Shown here in pieces: positions 16,305 through 25,044 of a stretch of DNA of 48,070 nucleotides. The stretch is from Paenibacillus cisolokensis (GTDB taxonomy: Bacteria > Bacillota > Bacilli > Paenibacillales > Paenibacillaceae): positions 1 through 48,070 of the forward strand of contig NZ_BOVJ01000106.1 in assembly GCF_018403665.1 (NCBI RefSeq), given 5' to 3'. Within the stretch, counting starts at the first letter, position 1; each line of letters opens with the position of its first letter. The notes below the pieces were generated by a model that was not told where the DNA came from, did not search any database, and saw only the letters and a program-made list of their open reading frames with translations. The translations under genes and the position numbers were made by a program.

Positions 16305-16651
16305 CGTCACTCCTCTCTCCCCGGCAAGCGAACAAAAAAGAACGCAGGCAGGAGCCGCACGGGCTCTCCGCTTGCGTTCTTCGCAAAGCGTTCGCTTAAT
16401 CATTCTGAAGGATTCATAATATCGAGTGACTATATATTACCAGCGGATTTCGATTTTGTCCACACTTTTTATACAAAATTCTCCTTTTTTGCGAGTTATC
16501 CACCTATTATGTCGAATAATCGCGAAAAATCGTCCGGCAGCAAATGTGGTACGGCCGCCCCAAATCGGTTATGATGGGGAAGTAAAAGCCGCCAATCAGC
16601 GGTAAATGCGGCCGACCTGCCGCATCATCTGGAGGAAATAACGAAAAGATT
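16305..16651. other. Divergent intergenic region between pilus operon and ktrB
   Basis: 347 bases holding the leader of the pilus operon (minus) and the leader of ktrB (plus). The part next to cpaB carries a terminator-like hairpin, listed separately. The middle is AT-rich (16420-16500) with several TATA-like stretches on both strands and probably holds the two promoters, but no single pair of boxes stands out. Before ktrB there is TGGAGGAAATAACG, an acceptable ribosome binding site. I looked for the c-di-AMP (ydaO) and c-di-GMP riboswitch cores and found neither. Confidence 0.5.
16334..16381 (-). terminator. Intrinsic-terminator-like hairpin in the leader of the pilus operon
   Basis: On the minus strand AAGAACGCA (ending the stem at 16381-16373) pairs with TGCGTTCTT (16346-16338), with an inner stem GAGCC/GGCTC, and the stem runs into TTTTTT at 16339-16334. 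This sits about 30 bases before the cpaB start codon and after the likely promoter, so transcripts would be ended unless the hairpin is disrupted. A competing pairing of CGCTT upstream with AAGCG in the 5' arm is possible. The arrangement fits transcription attenuation (inference). Confidence 0.55.
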
Positions 16652-18013
16652 ATGAAACGGCTTGCCAAATCTCTGTCATCCAAAATTACACCGGCGCGCA
16701 TACTCGTGCTCGGCTATCTGATCGCCGTCATCCTGTCGTCCGTCGTTCTGACGCTGCCCATCAGCCTTCAGGAAGGCGTTCGTATCGGCTGGTTCGATGC
16801 GCTGTTTACGGCCACCAGCGCGGTAAGCGTCACCGGCTTGACCGTCGTGCCGACGGACTCCACGTTCAGCTTCTTCGGGAAGTTCGCGCTCATGTTTATG
16901 TTCCAGCTCGGCGGAATCGGCATTATGACGATGGGCGCGTTTGTGTGGCTTATTCTCGGCCGCAACATTACGCTGTCGCAGCGGCGGCTTATTATGGTGG
17001 ACCAGAACCGCCCGCAACTGTCCGGACTCGTTAACGTCATGCGGATGGTGCTGATGATGTCGCTCATCATCGAAGGAACCGGCACGCTGATTCTGACTTT
17101 TTATTTCAAAGCCGCCGGATACCACGAGGAATGGCTGGAAGCGCTGGGCTTCGCGATTTTCCACTCCGTCTCCTCGTTCACCAACGCAGGCTTCGACATT
17201 TACGGCGATTCGCTTTACCGTTTTGCCGCGGACTACTTCGTCCAGTCTGTCACGATCGTGCTGCTGGTGCTCGGAGCGATCGGCTTTCCGGTTCTGATCG
17301 AGCTGCGCGAATATTGGCTTCGCCGGAATGAGAAGTTTCGCTTCTCCCTGTACACGAAGATGACCGGGCTGATGTATATGCTGCTTGTGGTCGTCGGCAC
17401 CGTCGGCATCCTGCTGTTCGAGAGGGGGCAGCAGATGGAGTCGCTGCCTTGGCACGAGCAGCTGTTCTATGCGCTGTTTCACTCCGTCAGCACGCGCAGC
17501 GGCGGGCTTGCGACGACGGACGGGAGCTTCTTCAGCCTGCCGTCGCAGCTTCTGCTCGCCATACTGATGTTCATCGGGGCCAGCCCGTCCAGCGTCGGCG
17601 GCGGCATCCGCACCACGACGTTCGGCGTCATGCTGCTTACGCTGTACAATTATGCGCTCGGGCGCAATGAAGTGCGCGCATTCAACCGGGCCATCAAGCA
17701 GGAGGACGTCACGAAGAGCTTCGTCGTTTTCTCCGTGGCGTCGATACTTGTACTCGGCAGCACGATGCTGATCGCCAGTATGGAGCCGCCTGCCATGTCG
17801 CTGGCCGCGATCCTGTACGAGGTATGCTCGGCATTCGGAACGAGCGGTCTGACGCTCGGCATTACGACCGAATTGTCCTTGGGGAGCAAAATCGTGCTGA
17901 TCGTGCTGATGTTTATCGGCCGGATCGGCGTACTGGTGCTGCTGTACCTGTTCCGCAGCCGCAAGCAGAAGCAGCTCGTCCACTATCCGAAGGAAGACAT
18001 CATCATCGGCTGA
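16652..18013 (+). CDS. ktrB: Potassium uptake channel subunit KtrB/KtrD (TrkH family)
   Basis: A 453-residue membrane subunit of a Ktr potassium uptake system. It has four pore repeats, each with its filter glycine region visible: SVTGLTV near residue 58, FTNAGFD near 175, STRSGGL near 285 and GTSGLTL near 405. The gate-loop region of the third repeat (GASPSSVGGGIRTTTFG) is present. The protein needs a cytoplasmic KtrA/KtrC regulator, which is not encoded here, as is common for the ktrD type. The basic N- and C-termini are cytoplasmic. It starts at ATG 16652 behind GGAGG. I cannot tell KtrB from KtrD on sequence alone. Confidence 0.9.
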   Translation: MKRLAKSLSSKITPARILVLGYLIAVILSSVVLTLPISLQEGVRIGWFDALFTATSAVSVTGLTVVPTDSTFSFFGKFALMFMFQLGGIGIMTMGAFVWLILGRNITLSQRRLIMVDQNRPQLSGLVNVMRMVLMMSLIIEGTGTLILTFYFKAAGYHEEWLEALGFAIFHSVSSFTNAGFDIYGDSLYRFAADYFVQSVTIVLLVLGAIGFPVLIELREYWLRRNEKFRFSLYTKMTGLMYMLLVVVGTVGILLFERGQQMESLPWHEQLFYALFHSVSTRSGGLATTDGSFFSLPSQLLLAILMFIGASPSSVGGGIRTTTFGVMLLTLYNYALGRNEVRAFNRAIKQEDVTKSFVVFSVASILVLGSTMLIASMEPPAMSLAAILYEVCSAFGTSGLTLGITTELSLGSKIVLIVLMFIGRIGVLVLLYLFRSRKQKQLVHYPKEDIIIG

Positions 18014-18042
18014 ACGGTCGGCCGAGCGTCCGCAGTCCGCGC

Positions 18043-18093
18043 AAAAAAAACAAGAGCTGTCTCCTTGCAGATTGTGCAAAGAGACAGCTCTTG
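18043..18093 (-). terminator. Rho-independent terminator of the alr-ndoAI-ndoA transcript
   Basis: A perfect 13-bp stem (18051-18063 with 18081-18093, CAAGAGCTGTCTC and GAGACAGCTCTTG) with a 17-nt loop. On the minus strand it is followed by eight T (18050-18043). It begins 20 bases after the ndoA stop. On the plus strand the same hairpin follows the ktrB stop, but without a T tract. Confidence 0.9.
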
Positions 18094-18112
18094 CCTGCGA
18101 AATGCCGGCGGT

Positions 18113-18463
18113 TTAAAAATCGATCAGTCCGACACTGATCATAAGGGATTCGTTCACTTTCCGCATCATGTCGTCGTCCAAATGGGTAATTTTGTCCGTT
18201 AAACGCTGCTTATCGATCGTGCGGATCTGCTCCAACAAAATGACCGAGTCTCTGTCAAATCCGTGCGCGGCGGCATTGATTTCGACATGGGTCGGCAGTT
18301 TCGCTTTTTGGATTTGAGCCGTAATAGCGGCTATAATGACAGTCGGGCTGAAACGGTTGCCGATATCGTTCTGGATAACGAGCACCGGCCGCACTCCGCC
18401 TTGTTCCGATCCCACCACGGGCGATAGGTCGGCAAAAAAAACATCACCGCGTTTTACAATCAA
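18113..18463 (-). CDS. ndoA: Type II toxin, mRNA interferase EndoA (MazF family)
   Basis: A 116-residue MazF-type endoribonuclease, very close to B. subtilis EndoA across its whole length: [20 protein letters not shown], then [20 protein letters not shown] and THLDDDMM near the end. Residues expected at the active site (Arg in GGVRPV, Thr in IIAAITAQ) are present. The start is TTG at 18463, which gives the conserved N-terminus exactly. It cleaves mRNA at a short motif (UACAU in B. subtilis, family knowledge) and is held by the EndoAI antitoxin encoded three bases upstream. Confidence 0.96.
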   Translation of the reverse strand: MIVKRGDVFFADLSPVVGSEQGGVRPVLVIQNDIGNRFSPTVIIAAITAQIQKAKLPTHVEINAAAHGFDRDSVILLEQIRTIDKQRLTDKITHLDDDMMRKVNESLMISVGLIDF

Positions 18464-18466
18464 GCT

Positions 18467-18748
18467 CTACACCCCGCTTACGAGACGGCCGAGTGTATGG
18501 TCGGCATCTTCCTCCGCATGAAAAGCTTCCGAGGCCATGTTCAGATTGATGATCGCCATCTCGAGGTACCCGCGCTGCATCGATTCCCGGATTTGCCGCT
18601 TTCTGCGCTCCATAATATACAGCTTCATAGCCTGACGGATAAATTCGCTGCGATTTCCGTTCTCCTTGGCGACAATTCCGTCAACTTCCTCTAACAGCTG
18701 GTCTGGCAGGCTGATCATAATCCGTTTCGTATTCTGTACGTTGGCCAC
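18467..18748 (-). CDS. ndoAI: Antitoxin EndoAI (ribbon-helix-helix)
   Basis: A 93-residue antitoxin. The N-terminal ribbon-helix-helix DNA-binding domain (NTKRIMISLPDQLLEEVDGI, then NRSEFIRQAMKLYI) is followed by a helical C-terminal part that would wrap the toxin (YLEMAIINLNMASEAFHAEE). The start is GTG at 18748 with GGAGGTG at proper spacing. It neutralises EndoA and may repress the operon. The order alr-ndoAI-ndoA is the same as in B. subtilis, which supports the names. Confidence 0.95.
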   Translation of the reverse strand: MANVQNTKRIMISLPDQLLEEVDGIVAKENGNRSEFIRQAMKLYIMERRKRQIRESMQRGYLEMAIINLNMASEAFHAEEDADHTLGRLVSGV

Positions 18749-18949
18749 CGAACTAGCACCTCCAAAACTTTTCCAATACCATCATTATGTCAATAAAAGC
18801 CGCGCACTATACTTCATCATATCTATGAACTGCATGGATTCGATATGCAGCTTTCCCCTGCAAGCTATTATTTTCGCCTTTACCCTCCAAAATCCTCCAC
18901 GAAAGACAAAAAAATTCGAGAAGAAATATCTTACATCCCGAACCGACCG

Positions 18950-20134
18950 TCATGGATTCGCCAGCATATTCGTAATCGCCACCGTTTGGCCGTTGCGAAT
19001 GTAAACCCTTGGCACGCGGGCGGCGATCATGCACGTCACCTCGTAATGGATCGTGCCGAGCCATGCGGCAAGGTCGTCGGCATGAATCGTTTCCCCGCCC
19101 TGGCTTCCGATCAATACCGCCTCTTCTCCCGCTTCGACAGGGCCCAGGCGGTCCGAATAGGCCGGATCGAGGGCGATCATGCATTGGTCCATGCAGATCG
19201 TGCCGAGCACCGGCACCTTCACGCCGCGCACCAGCACCGACGCCTTGCCCGACAGCATCCGGCTGTAGCCGTCGGCGTAACCGACCGGAAGCGTACCGAT
19301 CCGCTCCGTCTTCTCCGTCACGTACCGGGTGCCGTAGCTGATGCCGGAGCCCGGCGGCGCATCCTTCGTCATCACAATTTCCGTCTTGACGGACATGACC
19401 GGCTCAAGCCGGATGCGCGTACGGTTCACTTCGTCGGACGGATACAAGCCGTACATGCCGATACCGAGACGCAGCATGCCGCCGCCCCATTCGGGCGTAT
19501 CGATTCCGGCCGCGCTGTTGCCGGCGTGCACGAGCGGCAGCTCCACGCCTTCTCGGCGAAGTTCGTCCGCCAGCGCCCGAAACCGTTCGTGCTGCATGCG
19601 GGTGTAGCTCTTGTCGCGTTCGTCCGCCCGCGCATAATGGGTGAATAGGCCTTCCACTTCGAGCTGCGGCACGGCGAGCGCCCTCCGGATAAACGACAGC
19701 GCGGGCCGGCCAGGCGGCAAGCCGAGCCGACCCATGCCCGTATCGATCTTGATGTGAACCTTCAGCCGTTTGCCGCCGCCCGGCAGCGCCGCCGCGGCCT
19801 CCAGCACATCGTCGCGGAAAAGCGCAATCGTGATGTCCGCCTCCCGCGCGACGGCCAGCGCCGAAGCCGGAACGTATCCGAGCACGAGAATCGGCGTACG
19901 AATGCCGGCTCTTCTGAGCTGCAGCGCTTCGTCAAGAAACGCCACCCCCAAATAATCGACACCCCATGCCTCCGCTTCCCGGGCGATTTCGACCGCTCCA
20001 TGGCCGTAAGCGTTCGCTTTGATGGAAGCGAGCAGTTTCATATCCCGGGGGATGGCGGCCCGGTAACCGTTCAAATTGTTCCGCAGCGCATCCAGCGATA
20101 TCTCTGCCCTGGTCGGGCGATAGTATGCATCCAT
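18950..20134 (-). CDS. alr: Alanine racemase
   Basis: A 394-residue PLP-dependent racemase that makes D-alanine for peptidoglycan. The PLP-binding lysine is K39 in ASIKANAYGHG; the second catalytic residue is Y267 in GSGISYGTRY. The TIM barrel spans about residues 10-245 and the C-terminal beta domain 250-390, ending near VPRVYIRNGQ. The substrate-site element GTICMDQCM is present. The ATG at 20134 follows GAAGAGGAGAAGGTG; the longer open frame has no such site. It lies 201 bases upstream of the antitoxin gene and downstream of the YdcC-like lipoprotein gene, the same neighbourhood as in Bacillus. Confidence 0.97.
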   Translation of the reverse strand: MDAYYRPTRAEISLDALRNNLNGYRAAIPRDMKLLASIKANAYGHGAVEIAREAEAWGVDYLGVAFLDEALQLRRAGIRTPILVLGYVPASALAVAREADITIALFRDDVLEAAAALPGGGKRLKVHIKIDTGMGRLGLPPGRPALSFIRRALAVPQLEVEGLFTHYARADERDKSYTRMQHERFRALADELRREGVELPLVHAGNSAAGIDTPEWGGGMLRLGIGMYGLYPSDEVNRTRIRLEPVMSVKTEIVMTKDAPPGSGISYGTRYVTEKTERIGTLPVGYADGYSRMLSGKASVLVRGVKVPVLGTICMDQCMIALDPAYSDRLGPVEAGEEAVLIGSQGGETIHADDLAAWLGTIHYEVTCMIAARVPRVYIRNGQTVAITNMLANP

Positions 20135-20265
20135 ACGCTTCACCTTCTCCTCTTCCCTCGAAAACCCAATAGCATTAATGTTAATGGTTGAGGATAGCAC
20201 TGTCAATGAAATGGAGCACACCGCCCGCAGGTACAAAATGGAAACGTGCCGGATGCGCTATTTCG

Positions 20266-21516
20266 TCATTTCGTCGCTTCGTTCTGGACGGATTGGGCGA
20301 TTTTAATCATCTCTTCCTCGGTCAGATCGCTGCTCGTCAGCCGATATTCCATTCCGTCGTACGTCCAGGTCAGCGTCATCGGCTCCTCGCCGCTAATCGA
20401 TCCCATCGTAAAGCCCAGGTCGATCATAAAGCCCGGTACGAACGATGCGGCCACATCTTTCGGCTGCGTCTGAATGAGCGTATAATTGTACGTTCCGCCA
20501 TAACGATGCATGACGCCCGCGTTGCCGCCGAATACGATATCGATCGAATCGATATGCGATACGCCTTCCGGCAAATAGGTCGGTTCGCTGGCGACGAACT
20601 CCGGGGCCACATCGGCGGACGCGCCGGCATCCGGATCGGAACCGATTTCCGCATCGCTCTCCGATTCTTCCTCGCCGGACGTGCCAGCCTCCGAGCCCGT
20701 CTGGGCGTCCTGACCTTCGCTCGTCCCGGCTTCTCCGTCCGCACCGCTTTTCGGGCCGGGAGCGGCGACATCCTCTCCGCCGGTCTCCGGCGTTGTCGCG
20801 GCTTCTCCGCTCTTGGCATCCGGCGCTTCCGTCTCCGGCTTGCCGCCTTCACCGGACGCATTGCTGCCGTCGGCGCCGGCCGTCCCCGCATTCAAATTCG
20901 TTTGCGTATCGAATGCGCTCTTGTCAAATTGCGTATCGAATTCAAAGCTGTCGAATTTGACCTGCACCATAACCGTCGCATTGCTGTCGCTCACTTCAAC
21001 CTGACGCGGCGCATAGTCCTTTTTATCCAACCAAATTTTCTGGCGGGCGAGCGAGCCGTTCTGGTAGCTGGCCATGACATCGAACACATAAGCGTTGTCG
21101 TCGACGGCAAACTGGCGCGAATTGTCGAGCACGATGCTGCGGACGAGCGTCTGATACAAATACACTTGCCCCTGATTTTGCGGCCAGTCGCTCTGGAACC
21201 GGAACACCTTGTTCAGTTTGGGCGTCAGGACAAACACGCCTTCGTCGTTGCGCAGCACGATCTGGGTGATATCCTTTTTGGCGTTCGTGAGGGCGATCCG
21301 GTAATACTGCGGCTTCTGGTACCATACTTCAACCTTGTACTCCAGCGGCTCCTGGCCGGTATGGAGCGTCATCGTCCCGCTTCCTTTGTAGCTTTCCATG
21401 CCTCCGACGACTTTGTCGAGTTCCTTGACGATGGAATCGGCGTCTTTGGCTCCGCAACTGGCGAGCAGCATCGATAAGCAAGCGACGATGGCCGCAATCC
21501 ATGTGATGCGACGCAT
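20266..21516 (-). CDS. ydcC: YdcC-like lipoprotein with an acidic disordered insert
   Basis: A 416-residue lipoprotein with signal peptide and lipobox LLASC (Cys21). Residues 25-205 are a LolA/LolB-like beta domain (GSGTMTLHTGQEPLEYKVEV, then IWLDKKDYAPRQVEV). Residues about 207-307 are almost only Gly, Glu, Asp, Ser, Ala, Thr and Pro, and so are disordered. Residues 310-416 form a DUF4367-like domain (ADSEPTYLPEG-type opening, ending in LTEEEMIKIAQSV). B. subtilis YdcC, a sporulation-related lipoprotein, sits at the same place before alr and, as I recall, lacks such a long insert. The ATG at 21516 is preferred over a TTG two codons upstream. The function of the family is not settled. Confidence 0.85.
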   Translation of the reverse strand: MRRITWIAAIVACLSMLLASCGAKDADSIVKELDKVVGGMESYKGSGTMTLHTGQEPLEYKVEVWYQKPQYYRIALTNAKKDITQIVLRNDEGVFVLTPKLNKVFRFQSDWPQNQGQVYLYQTLVRSIVLDNSRQFAVDDNAYVFDVMASYQNGSLARQKIWLDKKDYAPRQVEVSDSNATVMVQVKFDSFEFDTQFDKSAFDTQTNLNAGTAGADGSNASGEGGKPETEAPDAKSGEAATTPETGGEDVAAPGPKSGADGEAGTSEGQDAQTGSEAGTSGEEESESDAEIGSDPDAGASADVAPEFVASEPTYLPEGVSHIDSIDIVFGGNAGVMHRYGGTYNYTLIQTQPKDVAASFVPGFMIDLGFTMGSISGEEPMTLTWTYDGMEYRLTSSDLTEEEMIKIAQSVQNEATK

Positions 21517-21794
21517 TGACAATCATCCCCTCTGCACAATGTTTTTGCAACTGGTTCATGTCTATGAGGGAACTTGGACATTTATGCGGACTGGCGTGAA
21601 CAAGCGTGACAAGTTTTGAGGAGGGGACGCAACCGAATTGCGTCCCGCGCGAATCCGTGCGGAGAAGAGGGGTTCCGTCCGGACCGTAACCGGGCATGGT
21701 TACGGTGATTGCAGCATTCGTGCCGCTATGTCGTACCGGAAGAGCAGGGAGGAGGGGGGAAACGATGCCCGGACCCGCACGCCTCGTCAGCCGG

Positions 21795-23408
21795 CTAGTT
21801 GGCGCGGCCGTCCGGCGTCTTCATGCGGACCGTGAACGCGAATACCGCTCCGCGGGGCTTGTTGCTCCGCACTTCGATCCGCCCGCGCATCAGCTCGACC
21901 AGGTTTTTGCATATGGCAAGCCCCAATCCGGTGCCTCCGTATTTGCGGGTCATCGAAGAATCGAGCTGTGAGAACGGCTGGAAGAGGAGCGGCCTTTTTT
22001 CCTCGGGTATGCCGACCCCCGTATCGCGAACTTCGAATTCCAGCTCGACGACTTCACCGTCGGAACGAACCGGGCGGACGAGGACGTGAACGCTGCCCTC
22101 GTTCGTAAACTTGACGGCGTTGCCGACCAGGTTGATGAGCACCTGGCGCAGCTTCGTCACGTCGCCGACGACATATTCCGGCAGCGCCGGGTCCATGGAA
22201 TAGCTCAGCTCAAGATTTTGCTTTCTGGATTTCGCCACGAACAGATCGATCGCTTCATTCATGCATGACTCGAGATGAAACTCCACTTCCTCAAGCTCCA
22301 TCTTGCCTGACTCGATCTTGGCATAATCGAGTATGTCGTTGATGACCGACAGCAAAGCGTCGCCGCTATTCTTGATAATTTCCGCGTATCCCCGCTGCTC
22401 CTCGTCCAGATCGGTTTCCAGCAGCAAGGCCGCCATGCCGAGGACGCCGTTCATCGGCGTGCGGATTTCGTGGCTGACCATCGCCAGAAAATCGGTTTTG
22501 GCGCGCGCCGCGATTTCCGCTTCCTCCTTGGCTGCGACAAGCTCCATCTCGCTTTGCTTGCGCTGGGTAATATCGCTGACCGTGCAGGCGTATATCCGCT
22601 CGTTGTCGACGATCGTGCCGCCCAGCTTGATTTCCGCATCGAAGACGCTGCCGTCCTTGCGCACAAGGCGGATTTCGAGCGGCATCGAAGCGCCGGACGG
22701 GCCGTCGGCGCCGCCGACCATATTGGTCGGGATAAGATCTCCGCTCATCAGGGAAGGGAGAAGCATCGTAACCGACCGGCCGAGCACTTCGGTTTCGGTA
22801 TACCCGAACATCGTTTCCAGCGCCGGATTGACGGACAGGATGCGCCCTTCCTGATCGAACGTGATCATCGTATCGACCGACGTGCCGTTGACGATCCGCG
22901 CCTGGGCTTCCGCCTTGGACAGCTGGTAGGCGGTGCGCATCAGTTCCTTGTTGATTCGCTCCAGTTCCTTCGTCTTCTGATGGAGCAGTTCGCTTTGCAG
23001 CTGCAGCTTCTTGTTGTTGACGAACATGCTGACGAACCCTTCGATCTTGGTCCGCAATATTTGCGGGTCGAAGGGCTTCAGCATGTAATCGATCGCGCCC
23101 ACGGCGTAGCCGGTAAACTGATGGCGGTTGTCGTTGCCCGCCGCGGAGATGAAAATGATCGGAATTTCCTTCGTTTTCTCATGCGACTTGATCAGCCGGG
23201 CGGTTTCGAACCCGTCCATGCCGGGCATCTGCACATCGAGCACGATAACCGCGAAATCGTCGTACCGCAAGCAGCGAAGCGCCTCTTCCCCGGAGAGGCA
23301 TTTGACGAGACGATAATTCGAATCCCCCAGCACCGCTTCAAGCGCCAGCAAATTTTCCGGATTGTCGTCGACCAGCAAAATATTGATGGGACCGTCAAAC
23401 ACGACCAT
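21795..23408 (-). CDS. Soluble hybrid sensor kinase, REC-PAS-HisKA-HATPase
   Basis: A 537-residue cytoplasmic signalling protein. It begins with a receiver domain (residues 8-125, phospho-acceptor D58 in [12 protein letters not shown], Lys111 in LKPFD). A coiled coil follows (130-170), then a PAS domain (about 172-285, [20 protein letters not shown]), HisKA with H313 in [13 protein letters not shown], and an HATPase (410-530) with N, G1 and G2 boxes ([26 protein letters not shown]). There is no membrane segment, so the input comes through the receiver, the PAS domain or both. AGGTGAT seven bases before the ATG at 23408 decides the start. No cognate regulator lies beside it. Confidence 0.92.
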   Translation of the reverse strand: MVVFDGPINILLVDDNPENLLALEAVLGDSNYRLVKCLSGEEALRCLRYDDFAVIVLDVQMPGMDGFETARLIKSHEKTKEIPIIFISAAGNDNRHQFTGYAVGAIDYMLKPFDPQILRTKIEGFVSMFVNNKKLQLQSELLHQKTKELERINKELMRTAYQLSKAEAQARIVNGTSVDTMITFDQEGRILSVNPALETMFGYTETEVLGRSVTMLLPSLMSGDLIPTNMVGGADGPSGASMPLEIRLVRKDGSVFDAEIKLGGTIVDNERIYACTVSDITQRKQSEMELVAAKEEAEIAARAKTDFLAMVSHEIRTPMNGVLGMAALLLETDLDEEQRGYAEIIKNSGDALLSVINDILDYAKIESGKMELEEVEFHLESCMNEAIDLFVAKSRKQNLELSYSMDPALPEYVVGDVTKLRQVLINLVGNAVKFTNEGSVHVLVRPVRSDGEVVELEFEVRDTGVGIPEEKRPLLFQPFSQLDSSMTRKYGGTGLGLAICKNLVELMRGRIEVRSNKPRGAVFAFTVRMKTPDGRAN

Positions 23409-23695
23409 GCCTATCACCTGCCTGATCATAAATTTTACCATAAAGCCGATTCTGCCAATCCGGTTCTTATTAGTCCGATGCTCACTATATACCACGAGTC
23501 GGAAGACGCCAAACGGCAAAGAACTGCGCCAAAAGAAGGATATATTTGAATCCATTTTCCTACATGCCGGTAGGCTTTACGTTTCATTTTTTTCCAAACG
23601 GCGGAGATTTGCCGGTAAACGTGGACCTGAAAGCTTTTCTGCGCGTAAATGTACATATGATACATTAAAATTTTATATGGAAGAGGAGGAATTAT

Positions 23696-24997
23696 ATGAG
23701 GAAATACGGACTGCAACGGAAAATTTGGGGAAGTTTGCTTGCCGCCAGCGTCTTCATTGGCACCGTATTTGCGCCGGCTGCCGCTTCGGCCGCAGACTCG
23801 AAATTCGTGGATTCGATCTGGAAACGCTATACCAATATCGAGAAAGCGGAAGAAAAGCTGTACCTGGAAACTCTCAAACATCGGACACTGGAGTTCAAAA
23901 CATTGCTGCAATCGGCAACCGAACAGCAGAAGGAGCTGGAACGCATTATCGCGGAGGACCAGAAATACCTGGAGAACTTGTACGAAGAGGATCTTGAACA
24001 GCTGGAGCGCACATACGGAGACAATCGGGACTACAGGGCAAAACTGGCCGACTACAGGAGGCAGCTCAGTCCAAGCTATACGCCAGGGGTCATGTGGGAC
24101 TACTATAAGGCGGCCAACAAGTCCTACACCTCGAGCGCGCACTGGAAATTCGACAAAGCCGTTTCGCCAAGCTATTCGATGGGCGTCATGTGGAAATACA
24201 GAAATGAAGTGAATCCGTACTACTCGACGAGTACGATGTGGAAGTACCGCAATACGGTCAATCCGCATTACTCGACAAGCACGATGTGGAAATTGCGCAA
24301 TGAGGCGAACGAGAACTACAGTGCCGGCACAATGTGGCGCTATGCCAAGGGGAAAATCACGAAAGCCGCCGCCCAGAAACAAATGGATCAAATATTCCGT
24401 GACGCCCAGGCCAGTCTGCAGCAATTCCGTTCGGATACGAAGCGCAAGCTCGACAACGTCCGCGACAGCTCGGTACGGCAACTGACGGAAATCCGTGACA
24501 GCATGATCGTGACCATTCTGGAGAAGCGCGAAAACGCGATCACGAAGCTGAACGAGATGAGACAGTCGTCTTTCGGCGGAACGCTGACCGTCCGACCGCT
24601 TGAAATCAAATTCCCGCCGCTCTCCGCAAGAGTGCCGGCGCCGAACGAAATCAAAGTCTATATCGACGGCGAGCTGCAATCGTTCGAACAGCCGCCCGTC
24701 GTCATCAATGGCAATACGCTTGTGCCGATGCGCGCGATCTTCGAGCGGCTGGGCGCCAAAATAACGTGGAATTCGGCGACCCAAACGGTAACCGCAGTTA
24801 AAAACGGCACGCAAATCGTGCTCAAGCTGAAAAGCAAAAAAGCGCTCGTCGGCGGGGCGGAAGTCGAACTGTCCGTTCCGGCGCAGGCGATCCGCCAAAC
24901 GACGATGGTGCCGCTTCGTTTCGTAAGCGAAGCGTTGGGAGCGGAAGTCAAGTGGAACGCAGCGGAAAGAACGGTAACGATCCGTACAGATCAATAA
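23696..24997 (+). CDS. Secreted protein with six 16-residue aromatic repeats and stalk domains
   Basis: A 433-residue secreted protein. The signal peptide is residues 1-33 (cut after AASA). Residues 36-123 are a coiled coil rich in Glu, Lys and Tyr. Residues 124-219 are six contiguous 16-residue repeats, consensus [VA]NPxYSxxxMWKYRN[EA], each with Tyr at position 5 and Trp at 11. Residues 220-305 are a second charged helical stretch. Residues 320-433 match the copper amine oxidase N-terminal (stalk) domain common in Paenibacillus surface proteins (INGNTLVPMRAIFERLGAKI, then TTMVPLRFVSEALGAEVKWN). It probably acts at the cell surface or in the matrix. The enzyme part of an amine oxidase is absent. 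AGAGGAGG precedes the ATG; a strong terminator follows. Confidence 0.88.
   Translation: MRKYGLQRKIWGSLLAASVFIGTVFAPAAASAADSKFVDSIWKRYTNIEKAEEKLYLETLKHRTLEFKTLLQSATEQQKELERIIAEDQKYLENLYEEDLEQLERTYGDNRDYRAKLADYRRQLSPSYTPGVMWDYYKAANKSYTSSAHWKFDKAVSPSYSMGVMWKYRNEVNPYYSTSTMWKYRNTVNPHYSTSTMWKLRNEANENYSAGTMWRYAKGKITKAAAQKQMDQIFRDAQASLQQFRSDTKRKLDNVRDSSVRQLTEIRDSMIVTILEKRENAITKLNEMRQSSFGGTLTVRPLEIKFPPLSARVPAPNEIKVYIDGELQSFEQPPVVINGNTLVPMRAIFERLGAKITWNSATQTVTAVKNGTQIVLKLKSKKALVGGAEVELSVPAQAIRQTTMVPLRFVSEALGAEVKWNAAERTVTIRTDQ
24065..24352 (+). repeat. Six tandem 48-bp coding repeats (16 residues each)
   Basis: Encodes residues 124-219 of the secreted repeat protein, 6 x 48 bp with no spacer. Copies 4 and 5 are the closest (VNPYYSTSTMWKYRNT and VNPHYSTSTMWKLRNE). 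Copies 1, 2 and 6 have diverged (LSPSYTPGVMWDYYKA, ANKSYTSSAHWKFDKA, ANENYSAGTMWRYAKG). Tyr at position 5, Ser/Thr at 6, Trp at 11 and a basic or acidic/aromatic residue after it are kept best. The spread of divergence suggests growth from the middle by duplication. Confidence 0.92.
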
Positions 24998-25005
24998 TAA
25001 TAGAA

Positions 25006-25032
25006 GAAGGGGCTGCCCGCGGCAGCCCCTTC
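25006..25032. terminator. Bidirectional terminator between convergent genes
   Basis: A perfect 12-bp GC-rich stem, GAAGGGGCTGCC at 25006-25017 and GGCAGCCCCTTC at 25021-25032, with a CGC loop. It lies nine bases after the stop of the repeat protein and 13 bases beyond the stop of the opposite gene. Both flanks are moderately T-rich in the reading direction (CTTTCGTTTGTT on plus, TTCTATTATT on minus). Confidence 0.8.
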
Positions 25033-25044
25033 GCTTTCGTTTGT

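Noticed and set aside
16480..16651. A c-di-AMP (ydaO) riboswitch before ktrB or a c-di-GMP riboswitch before cpaB
   Set aside because: Neither conserved core was found on reading both strands. The hairpins present do not have the required junction elements.
16676..18079. A 467-codon open frame antisense to ktrB
   Set aside because: Gln/His/Arg-rich product without motifs, opposite a clearly recognisable potassium channel gene.
23640..23695. A SigK/SigE-type promoter before the repeat protein (CATATGATA)
   Set aside because: The -10 box fits, but no matching -35 element lies at the right distance, and the match alone is common in AT-rich sequence.
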